From positions 14,766,967-14,830,966 of the forward strand of contig CM030850.1 in assembly GCA_018105865.1 (NCBI GenBank): a DNA stretch of 64,000 bases, read 5' to 3'. The translations under genes were made by a program, and so were the position numbers. Under the pieces are notes generated by a model. That model saw only the letters and a program-made list of their open reading frames with translations. It searched no databases and had not been told where the DNA came from. Below, in pieces: positions 13,901 to 26,432 of this stretch. This DNA comes from Metaphire vulgaris (lineage: Eukaryota; Annelida; Clitellata; Crassiclitellata; Megascolecidae). How positions within the stretch are numbered: position 1 is the first letter of the stretch; each line of letters starts with the position of its first letter.

Positions 13901-16900
13901 AAACTGACCTATCAGTCTGAACAACATCATTCCTTTTAGTATAACTGAACTCAAGTACTTGAACTCAGTTCACTACGTGCAAGTACCAGTACGGTACTTA
14001 AGTCATATAAGTAAACAGAACTGAAACTGATCAGGTACTCCAAAATCAGAAAATCTATCATCACAAAATCAGCAAGATTAGACTTCAGGGCCTGCTCCTT
14101 ATCTACAAAAATATCTTATAAATTAACGGTAATTTTTCTAAAAATGTCTCCACATCATGCATATGTCTAAGTTTAAGCTTCGAACTTGTGTAAACCTAGA
14201 CAAAAGCAAAATATATGCAGTAAATTTTTCTATCTCTGTCTTGCTCCCTGTCTCTGTCTGTCTGTCGGTGGAATATTTCACCTTATCAATTAAAAAACTG
14301 AAATTAAATATATTAAAAATACTTAATTATAATGATTTTGCATTAGTAACATTTAATAGCATCAAAATACACAGACAATGGCATTTATATGAAAACATTG
14401 TCAATTTCTTGACCATACAAGTGGGGGTCAGACAACCAAACATCACATTTTTTACCACCACCAGGGCTCATTCCGAACCATCTCATTCATTGCTCGTCTT
14501 TACTTCCACAGTAAATCCGTGTTTTACCTTGTTGCAGCAACAGAAGTCTCGGATGTAGTCAAACTCTTGCTAAGAGCTAACAACGAAGGCAATGCGGATT
14601 GTCTTTTTCTGGATTCTCTGGCAACGGAATCCTACAACAGCAAAAACCACTCGCCATGTTTGTTTGCCCTTCTAAACTTATCCTCATGGAAACTTAGATG
14701 TTATGAATGGTCAGATTTTTGTATGACAGGTGCCCAAGTGCAGGGCACAATTTGTAGGGGGAAGGGGGGAATCTTCCCCCCACTGCCCAACTGCATTCCC
14801 CCTACTGCTACATCCCCCACCACTACATCCCCCCACTGCTACATTTCCAACAACTACATCCCCCCAAGGTCAACATATCCCCCCCACTGCTCCAGGTCAC
14901 AAATCGCACCCTGCCCAAGTGTATTTTTAAAATTAGTATTCGTCATTCACCACAATGGCATGCAGCAAATTCTGCTTTTTACTATATTTTAAAATTAAAA
15001 GATATTATGCATTTTGCTAAAGTAAGGGTAACAAAACTCAATACCGTAACTACATCATAGTCACTAAACGAGTGCAAATGACAAGTTCTTAAAGTTGAAC
15101 GCATGTCTTCTCTCTTCAGTATATTCATGGGCCATTTTGTGCCCCGTGGCGGGCCAGACATGGCCCCAGGTCGCCATTTGAATATCCCTGCGCTATGATG
15201 TTTAATCTAAACTCAAAACTTACAAAGCACCATCAACTAAAGTCCACCTCACAGGGTTTTATGGTGTGTATTTGTGGGGGTGGGGGCAAAGAGGAAATTC
15301 CTGTCACCCTACCCACCGGTCCACCCTACGCAGAGCGAGAGCGAATTTTCACACTGCTGTTAATTTTTTTAACTAACCTATTTAGCAAAATGAAACCATT
15401 AAACATTCTTTTCCCCACTCGTTGTCTGACTCTCAAGTCTGGTATCAAGCAGTCAAAGTTTAATATACAAATACAAAGTCAAAGGCAATTCTACCTTAAG
15501 GTTTATTAGGTCTTAGGGTATTGTTTAAACAAAATCACAGCAAGTTAACTTAAAGGGTCATCCATAAATGATGTAACGTGATTTTGGCGTTTTTTTTACC
15601 TCCTCTTCTACGTAACGAAAAGTCAGACCCCCCTAAAATATGACATAACAACGACCCTCCCTCGTCTCGCATTACGAACAACATTGACAAGCAAAAAAGG
15701 TCATTCTCATCTTTTCTCTTGTAATTTTCTCTTTTTTCTTTCAAAATCAGCCGACAAGCAAAAAAAGGTAGCCACCTAAACAAAAATTTCATTGCGTTAC
15801 GTCACATTCCCTCGACACCCTCTCGTCACATATCGTAACAAATGTTTGACCCTCCCCTATGTGCGTTACGTCATTTGTGGATGGCCCATAAACACAGAAA
15901 CACAGGACACAAGTTCTTGAAACTGCCGTTCCGGAAGAAAACTACGCAGAAGTGACTTTTGAAAGTGCAAAAGGTTCATTGATTAATTATAAGTCTCAAC
16001 AAGTCCTTTTCTGAGTGAGAAACACCATTGCCTCAAAACGATAACAACTAAATCAACACTGTTCACTCGAATGATTTGCCAGTCCCATCACCACAGTACG
16101 TCTTCTACAAACCAATCATTTCCAATAAGGAATAGCATAGAAATTTTATAGATTTGTACGTTTTACATTTTTACTTGACAAAATTTAAGATTATGTCAAA
16201 TTAACTAAAACTGACTAAACCCAACCTAACACACCATTAATATGGACAAGTCTGACCCAACCCAACCCAAGCTAGCCCAACCCACGGACATCTCTGATTG
16301 AACTGTGCCTCTTCCCCTCCAGCCATGTCAACTCCCCAAGGTCTGGTGTCGGGATAAAGTCTAAAAGCACTGATGATGATCAACATTGTGCAGTGCTTCA
16401 AAGGACAGCAATGAACCCAATGAGGAACATGTGCAGTCACTTCCCTTGTAACATCTGATCAACGTGCAGGCGAGATCGGACGGACGTTCTCAAGACATCT
16501 GAACGGTATATTGGGCCTACGTTTGCGCCCCATAACCAAGGGTTCGATTTGTGACCTGGAGCAGTGGGGGTGGGGAGGAATATGTCGAGCTTGGGGGGGG
16601 GTAGTTGTTGGAGAAGTGTAGCAGTGGGGGGATGTAGCAGTAGGGAGATGCAGTTGGGCAGTGGGGAAGAAGATTCGCCCTTCCCCCTACAAATCGCGCC
16701 CTGCCCATAACCTACATACATCCAGTGCCTAAGAATAAGCACTATCTCGAAAGCGTTATGTAGGCCTACAGTCACGAGATCTTACTTACTTACTTGAGCA
16801 CGTGGTTCTGATAAAGTCGCCAGAATCGCGTCATTGTTTTCGTAAAGCAGATAGAGCGACTGACGTCATCGATGCAGTGGCAACACCTCCGTGACGTCAG

Positions 16901-18435
16901 TAAGTCAAACTAACGGCCGACAAACGACCAAAGCAATACCGCTAGCATCAGCACATGGCCCATTCATGTATAGAGGCCTCGGGCATCTGATCAAGAACAC
17001 TGGCGGCTCCGCATCGGGGGCCCTCGCCCCCTTATTGAATGCCTGGCCCCCGTTTGGGACCTTATATTTTTTAGTACTACATACCTAGCAGGAAATAGCT
17101 GGGCCCATGCTTAGAAGTTTCCACCCCAAACGGCCCACCGCTCGCCAAATCCTGGATCCGCCCCTGAACAAGAATATCGGATATTAAGATGTCGCAGGAA
17201 CGCCCCATTGACCGTGACTTTCAATGGTTGTGAATAAAGGGAAGTAGGTCTGATTAAATTCAAGCTTTCCGAGTCTTAGTTTTCTAAAGTTATAACGTAT
17301 CCTGTCGACCTTAGGGCTCCTGCGGGTCTCGATCGAACCCGCGACCTTCTGCTCCATCGTTGTTACCACTCTGCTAACTTTTCGCTAGCAACCGAGTAGC
17401 GGATTAATCCGCGGAGTAAACAGGCGCTCTGCACGAGAACACTGATCCCGTATCATGTAACTTGCACCAGTCACCTGGTTGAGGGCAGGGCGCGATTTGC
17501 GGGGGAGGGGGAAGGTGAATCTTCACCCCCACTGCCCAACTGCATCCCCCATACTGCTACATCCCCCACTGTTACAGTTTCCAACAAATACATCCCCCCA
17601 AGCTCGACATACCCCCGCCCCCCACTGCTCCAGGTCACAAATCGCACCCTGGTTGAGGGCCTTGATTACGGAGATCAGCGTCGCCCTGAGCCTTGAGAGC
17701 TCGGGAAGGACTACTTTACTTTATAACGTATCCTCTCGGTTATAACGTACCGCAATGTACGGTGCGTGTGAAGCATTCAAGTATTGGATGGAATTTGATA
17801 TAATAACGTAGGCTACCTCCGATACAACGTATACTTAATTACCAGGACCGACAAGTACACTTATAACGAAGTTCTACTGTAATTGCTCCATAATGACGTA
17901 TAGCAAGAATTCCAGAATAGGGGTAGACGAACATTTCCGGCTATTACAGTCAAACCCGGAACTATTAAATTTTGGCAATAATCATAAGAAAATCACCCAG
18001 TTTATCTCTCATTGGTTTCGCACAAATCTCACGACCAGGACCAACAGCCCATCATCAGTCAGTGCTTCGTCGTTGACTATGCTAATGCTGTCCAATGTCA
18101 ACCGTGAGTGACATCAGATGGCGCCACAGTGGCCGGTGTCTGGACCAGTTTGCCAGCACTTGTGTTCGCCGCTGTCGGCACTTAAAAACGTTCCAACGAT
18201 GATTAAAAGACATGTTTTGCCCGAGTTTCCAGCAAACGATTGTGACGCATATATTATAGGGCCTATACCTGAATACGTTTTTTGGCTTGTTTGTGATGTG
18301 TTCGTATGGTCCATTTTCAACAAGGTATTACACAAATTTCATTTTCTGCTGTGATAATTAATATAGGCTAAAGTTCTTTCAAATGAGTGGCGACAATGCC
18401 TGGACTTTTCTTTCATAATTTTACAACTCTAATTA

Positions 18436-18494
<59 letters not shown>

Positions 18495-20783
18495 GGGCGT
18501 CTAACAACCAAAAGAAACTCTAAACAGGTGTCTTCATGTTCTTCAAAAACGCTCCTGGCGAAGTCTCCATCAGAGGCGTCATTTGGGGAGGGGCTGTGGC
18601 CCCCAAGGAAATGAAAATATTAATTTATAATGTATTAATGTGCAACAAAAAACAAAAACAGGGTCGTCATTTGCGTTGGGGCAAAAAAGGTCAGCAGCCC
18701 CTAAAGAAGGAGTGCTTGATGTCGAGAGTAAGCTGAAGTAACTAATCGTAAAAAAGGGCTGACAAGCAAAAAAAAGGTCGTCAACTTTTTAACTTTTTGG
18801 GAAACTCGTGCTTGTTGTCGAGCAACCTGAAGTAAGTAATCAAGTAATCGTAAAAAAAGGACTGACGAGAAAAAAAGGTCGTCAACTTTTTTGGAAACTC
18901 GTCAAGTCGAAAAATTTAAAAAAATTTAAAATTTTAAAAAAATTGAAAAGAAAATTTTTAAAAAATTTCTCGCCCCCAAGAAAAGTGTGAAATGACGCCA
19001 CTGGTCTCGATGGTGACCACCCTTGGCATGCAGAGTGTTCCACAGGATTGGGTTGCCTCTCCGAAAGGATCTGTCCCCGAGGGCAGGAGTCCTGGCCGGA
19101 GGGGAGACAAGCAGCGGATTGCGATTCATCGACCGAAGCTGGGAACGGTATTGTACTGACGGAGCAGGTTGAATCAAGTCACGAAGATAGGTAGGACAGT
19201 GCGGATCATAAAGTGTCCGAAAAGTGAGCCAACACCGTTTCAACACAATCCGCTCCGGAACCTTCAGTCAATGGAGTTGATCTTTCAGTGGCTGTGAAAC
19301 ATGGGCATCCCATTTCAGACCGAATATTAGCCGCACAGCTGTGTTAATCACAGATTGGAGGGAGTTCAGTCTCGTCGTAGGCAGACCCAATAAAACACTA
19401 TTGCAATAGTCAATGCGCGACAGGACTAATTGTAAGCAAAGTTTGTGTATGAGCGGTACTGCAGCCTTACTATATAAACTGTAACTGGTAACATGCAGTG
19501 CTACCCTGTAAAGACTAAACACTCTATGCTTTAAAATACGGTTGTTTCTCGAAACATTGATAATTAATAACAAGTCAAAACTCCATATCCACTATAGATA
19601 GATCTATCCCGACGAAATTAAGTCATTTTAATTTGGCTTGTCAGACTGACAACCAGAATCAATATGAAATCCTTATAGTGCTACTAAATATGTGACGGGT
19701 AATTTTTCATCAATAGTTCATGGCACTTTAAGTGCAAAGCAACACGAAAGACAAAAATATACAACAAATGAAAATATACATTACTCTAGCGCTACAGTAG
19801 AGCCCTGAGTGCAGGTTGGTTCATGAACCGAAATCACATCCATCTAAAAAGCCGTCTGCAAAAATCTGCAGCTTTCAAAGGATGATAAACTGAATGACTG
19901 AATGGATGAATGAATGAATGAATGAACGAATGAATGGCAGAGTACCTGGTACGTTTGAAGTACTGAGCCGTCCATTAACGCGAGCGATGTCGTATAATGC
20001 GAATGCACTGAAGGGAAACGTCAATGAGAGAGAGATTATACTGTATATAGGACTTCAATATAGTCATATCCCAACAATTGTTGGAGGCGTTCAGTCTGAC
20101 AGACCATAACCGGGGACCGGAAAGTCGGAATGACTTATTGGATCTGATAAATGGGTGCATTACTAAAATGGCGCTATAGAAGTTCAATAATAATAATAAT
20201 AATAATAATAAAAACAATAAACAGAATTTGGTATAGAGGGCGGTATGAGCGACAGGCCGACAGCGGTTTAATAATAATCATCATCAGTGGCGGTTCCACG
20301 TGGGGGGATGGGGGTGAGTGGGAATGCATCCCCCTATGGCACTTGTATAGTTAAATATGAAGTGTGTTCAACTTCTGTACAAGCAGGGGCGCCCACAGAT
20401 GGGGGGAAATGAAGCAAATGCTTCCTGAAAAAGCTATGGAAGAGGAAATACCCCTGAATTTTCGTATCACGTTAGAGTAACACAGGGAAGGGGAGAAGCT
20501 GCTTCCAACAGCCAGGTGGGATGGGCGCCCCTGTGTACAACAGTACAAGTGCCCCTATTTTTTGGTAAAAGTTTAGTAAAACTGACCGTGAATGACCTTT
20601 TTTCTTTTTTTGCTTGTCAACCTATCTTTCGGTAAAAGTGTAGTCAAATTAGGAAAAAATTCCCCTTTTCCCCTTTTTCGGCAAAGTTTAGTGATTTTTC
20701 CTTCTATTTTCATCCCCCACCACCAACTTTCTATGAATTCATTTCAGCCCCTCCCCAACCAAGAAATCCTTGAACCGCCACTG

Positions 20784-20833
<50 letters not shown>

Positions 20834-20930
20834 TCTAAGTTTCACTGAGGTCATATAGAACATGTTCAACATGACGTATGTGTGACGAAAATAAATATTT
20901 CTTTGCCAAGGTTGTCTTTGGTCTGAAGTA

Positions 20931-20988
<58 letters not shown>

Positions 20989-23900
20989 CACACGCGCCTT
21001 TAAATCCATCCACACAGCCTGTAGGCCTAAAGGTATAACCGTATAACGTATTTTTTTTTACTACAGATCATAATATGACAAAAGGCTGATTGAGGATGCA
21101 TACGCGTAAGAAGAAAACAGCGGAACGCTTGCACCGAACGGGTTGCCTCCGGCGACAGCGACAGCGGTCGACGGTCGTCCCACGGTGACGCAAAGGTAAT
21201 CCGGTCGCGAGCAAGGTCTTCCTCCTCTTATGTATTAAGCAGCGGCTCCATCGGTCGCCACGAGTGGCAGGCAGCTCCGGACAACAACGGACGCGTCCAG
21301 AGAAGATTGCGAACGTGGAATTATTCGAACGTCGTCGTCCTTATACGTGCACGCGTACCATGGCGGGCGTACAACCCGAGCACAAGACGGTACAGAGCTA
21401 AACGCGGACACAACCACCTGCCAAGCGTACGGCATGCATAGTACGGCACGTAGGCACACAAGTCACCCGCATCAACCACTGCTGCTGCTGCTGCTGCTGC
21501 TGCAGTCGGATGGCCTGGCGGTTCTTTTATAGGTGAAATACTATTTGGATGCCCTTGTTATTAGACAATCGTTCTGTTTATCGTAATGTAAACAGCAGCG
21601 CGTAATATGCATATCGTCAGTGGCGGCTCCACAGGGAACAGGGGACTATCTTGAGGAAGGGGCCGTAGCCGATTGAGTGCCTGGCCCTCCCAGCGGACAT
21701 CAAAACCTTTATAATTAAATCGCTGTTGGGACTGAGGGCCTGTTGAATGGAGGGTTTAATACTTGACATACCGATTTGAAGAAAACAAATGGTTGTTCCA
21801 TCTTCCATGATTAGAAAAATCAATAATATCATTCCCAACGGCCCCCACTTGCCAAATCCTGGAGCCGCCACTGTCGAGAACAGGGACATCAACTAAATGA
21901 AGGTCCGCCAGAAGCACTTGTGGAATGGCTAGTAAGGCGATCGAGGGAAGATCCGCGTATTAAGATATCTGGTTCATTTTACAAAAGTTTTTTATAGACA
22001 TCAAAAACAAGTTTTATAATTAAATCGCTGTGTGAGACAAGCCAATTGAGGGCCTGTTGAATAGAGGGTTTATAGAGCCTTGATGTTGAAAAATCTAATC
22101 GATTTGAAGAAATTATCCGACAAAATCCACACTTTCCTCTTGCCCCATCTTTACTGCTTTAATATTGGCAAGCATAATCAATAATATCATTCTCAATTTC
22201 CATCTACAGGCAGTAGCGGCTCCACATGAGGGAGGCGGGGGGCCCGTGCCCCCCTATTGAGTGCCTGGCCTTCAGTGGCCCCCCTGTTGGGACCCTATAC
22301 TTAATACTACATACCTAACAAATGGTTGGCCTCTCCGTGATTAGAAGTTGCCACCCCAACGGCCCACCCCACTTGCCAAATCCTGGAGCCGCCACTGCTT
22401 ATCGTCTGGAAATACTGGAGATGGATACGTTATTACTATTAGTCGTATGTGCAATTAGAACACAACGCACAGATCGCATTATGGAGCGCGTACGCTTTTC
22501 TTGATGCTAATGAATATTATTATCGCTACAGGGCTAGCTTGAGGCCCTGAGACAACAACGATAGGATATCGTGATATCACGGTCGGCATATAGTGTGGTC
22601 TCGAGGGAATATATCGACATGAATGGGCGTGTCTCATGGGCTGCAACCATGAGATACCATTATATAGGGTCGTGTCAAATTATAGTTGCCAAATGCAAAC
22701 GTTACGTTTATGTAGCGCCTTGATATTAATGAACTACACAGCGTAGCCAGCAGCCTAAAGCGCTGCGTGGACTGCGTTGAAGTACAGCGCACTCTGCTGC
22801 TGTGCGCCGTGGACACAGTGGGTGCCCCGGAAATCGAATCCTGGTTGACAGCGAAAAGAGATGACGCTCTATACCAACTGAGCCATCGAGGCTATTGTAT
22901 TGCCATGCACAGGCGTAGCCAGGGTTCCGGAATGGGCGGGGGAGGGGCACACCACAATGACTTCTACAGATCGATATTTCCAACTTCGAATAAGGGTTTA
23001 GGGGAGGAGCCCCAGTCGAAAACATTGGGGGTAATGGTTGAGATTTGGAGCATATTTTGAGACTACCAGACAACAAACATGTCGACAATCATAAACCCCA
23101 TGAAACGCTTTTATCGATTTTGAACGAATCTCACAACAAGTCCAGGCCCCAAGAGAGCAAGATCATAGAGTATTTTGGCGCTCCATCATAACGGCGCCCA
23201 GGGCATCTGCCCTACCTGCCATACCCTAGTTGCGCCACTGCCATCAACCCAACAGCCCCTTTCTTAGACAGATATTAAGCGATGAATAACAAATCAAAAT
23301 GATGAAGAGAACACTGAAATAGAAAAAAACGTTAAAAGTCACATTATTTCGCAGAGGCAACAGGTGGGAAAATACTCACAACACATAACACCTGTATTCC
23401 TCTGACATCTGGGACACAAAATCCTATCCAATGGATATGGGAACAACTGACTTCAAAAAAAAAAGAATGATGAAACCAATTAGAGATGTGTGCCATATTT
23501 AGACTACAGCGGTCAGCGAGAAGACATCAAAGCAGGTCGCCATACAAACAAGAGAATTCTAAAAATTCAGCGATCTCATTTAACATCATTTGTGCATTTA
23601 TTCGAGGAGACATAAAATACGTTAATGTTTTTTTCTCAGGAAATGTAATCTTCCAAAAGGTCATGATCACAGAAGTAGTACCATGTAAATATTATAATGT
23701 TGTTAGACGGCAACGAAAAAATGGTCATTGTTACAAATGAGAATAATTCATCTGTATACAAAACGTGCAGAAATCATGTCCATGGTTATTTGTGGTTGAA
23801 AGTCCACAGGTCAGTCCATAAGGGGTTGGCTCCAGCCAATGGCGTAGCCAGGATTCCAGAACGTGGGGGAGGTTACATCGACATTTTCCGGTGGAAAAAA

Positions 23901-24850
23901 GTCCGCCTTGACGAGTATAAAAATGCCGTCGTGTCAATCTCCAGCGCTTTAAGCTTCTTTCGTTCATTCTTCTTTCGTTCATTCTTCTTTCGTTCATTCT
24001 TCTTTCGTTCATTCTTCGTTCGTTCATTCTTCGTTCGTTCATTCTCATCATTCTCATATTACAGACCCTGCCCCCTCAAAGATGCTCAACGGTTTTGCAC
24101 AAATTCCACGACCCGTTTCCAAGTCCGAATAGGGGTGGGCCCAGACCCACCCCAGTGTCTAATCTAGACTTCTGGACTCCGGGGGAATTTGAAATTTCCG
24201 GGGGAGTCAGCTAGGGAGTCTGGGGGTGGGGTGCTGTAAGTATGCCAAAATTTCCGGGCGAATTTGAAATTTCAGGGGAAAAGAGCAATTTCCCTCCGGA
24301 AACGTCCTAGATTAAACCCTGGGTGGGCTGGGTCCCCTCCTTGCCTCCGCGGCTACACCAATGGTTCCGGCTAAGGGGGGGTAAGTGATAGAAAAGAGGC
24401 ATTGTAAGTCAAGACCTGAAAGACACAATAGTCAGGTTTGGACAAAATAACGTAGAAAACCGCATTCTTTGTCTCAGATCTTTAAGAAATAACTGATCTA
24501 CTTAACAAACATCTCATTGATTCAGTGGATTTGTTTTCTTCCAGTAAATTGCCTTCAAACCTCATCATCTCAAATCCAGTTGTAATATAAATGATGTTTC
24601 TTCCTCTAAGTGATTTCCACCTGGAATGACTCCCTCCACCTGAGAATAGTAAAAGTGATTGGAACTGCTCCAGCAATGTCTTTTTCTGCTTTGTCTATTA
24701 GCAGCAGATGCAAAATCAACATCGCACTCAGGCACCGTATCAACCACCCTATCAACCGAGCAAATTAACTGAATGCGACAAGCAGACTGATAGCCATGTA
24801 CCACAACGGACTGAAAGATAGAGAAAATGCCAACATCCGGACAGTGCATA

Positions 24851-24921
<71 letters not shown>

Positions 24922-26382
24922 GGCACACAGACAGACAGACACACAGACGGAGAGATGGAGAGATGGAGAGGGAGAAGAGAGACAGGCATATAGACAGACA
25001 AACGGACAAAGAGACAGAGAGAGGACACACACACAGACATGCAGCAGAGAGAGAGAGAGAAAGATAGGCAGACAGACAGATGCCAGGCAAACAGACACAC
25101 ACAGACTGGCAGGCAGACAGAGAGGCACAATGGACAGGTACACAGCACAGATACACATAGACAGACACCAGCATCCAAACGCACAGACAGACACATATAT
25201 ACATACATAGACAGGCAGATACACAGACACAGTTTAACAGCTCGAATAAAGTAACTTCAGTACTGCATTAAATAGTATAATCAGTGCAGGAGTGCATCTG
25301 AGTGCTCATCCTGAAGAGGAGCTACGTAAATGCCTAGCTACATTACATTACATTACCGGTACATATAGATTGTTTATAGGAAATTTACATCTGCTAGTAA
25401 TCTGTTGCTTCTGCTGCTGTTTCTTATATACGTAAACACTATAATATTTCCACGTACAGTATGTACTGTGTAATGTTTAATGTCTGAACAACAGCAACGG
25501 ATAAGAAGAAAAACAGCAACAAGTGTGAGTGACTTATATACAGGTGTTCACCTCCACACCAACCAACCAACCCATCAACCATGATATCCAAAAATTCCAA
25601 AAGCATTGAAAGGCAAAGACTTATAAGAAGGACATTTGTAAACAAGACCAGAGCCGCGTTGAGATAAGGAATTAGAAGCAAATCACTTAACCATGCAAAG
25701 GAGGTAGATGCATTATTGCACTGTACTTAGCATATTTGCTTCACTGAAATTGTCACACCACCTTTTCAACCACTTCACACCTTTCATCTAGAGGTGAACC
25801 TCTGATCACACCATACTCTCACACAGTGTCAAGAAGCATTTTGAGTAAGTGGACAACTGGAAAAAAACTTACTCCATCCATTTTCACAAAATTCTTTGCA
25901 AAATTTGAAGCCCCGCTTTCTTGCTAAGCAACCCTAGACCATGAGTGCCACTGAATGTAAGAATGTTAAAAGAGATGCAAAATAAATCTTACATTACATT
26001 ACACATTCAATGCCAAAAGAAATATTTCGCTCAATGGAATCACTCGTCACTCAAATGGAATATATAAGATTGTATAAGTGATGACCGATGCAGAAAAGGA
26101 AACTTCCAGGCAATATAGAAAGACTTGTATTTGCTATTAATGGTTGATCATTTACCTTATTCGGTTTATTGGTTAGTTAATTAGACGTGAATGGGAAAAA
26201 GCCACTTACATTGAATGCGAATTCCTTCACTTCATGATCGCTCGTGTGGTCTTTGGAACTCAAGCCACTCCAAAAGCAATGCTGACATAGGCTGTAGTCA
26301 TCGCACTGCTGACATCTGTATCGAAATCCTACTATTGGACCACACCGACAGATGGAACATGGAACAGAATGGACAGCTACAA

Positions 26383-26432
<50 letters not shown>

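Noticed and set aside
22820..22895. Possible functional tRNA gene on the minus strand
   Set aside because: Box A is perfect, but acceptor-stem pairs mismatch and the sequence continues into a retroposon body, so it is called a SINE.
23731..24057. Arg-Met-Asn-Glu repeat protein ORF
   Set aside because: It is the translation of a 15-bp minisatellite inside a hAT element.
24153..24321. TSD for the nested CAGTGTCTAATC element
   Set aside because: The flanks ACCCACCC and GGTGGGCT do not match, so only the inverted ends support this copy.
24565..25230. Long Cys-Leu-Ser-Val ORFs (147-221 codons) on the minus strand and Asp-Arg-Gln-Thr ORFs on the plus strand
   Set aside because: They are translations of the (GACA)n microsatellite, open in many frames at once, with no splice or start support.
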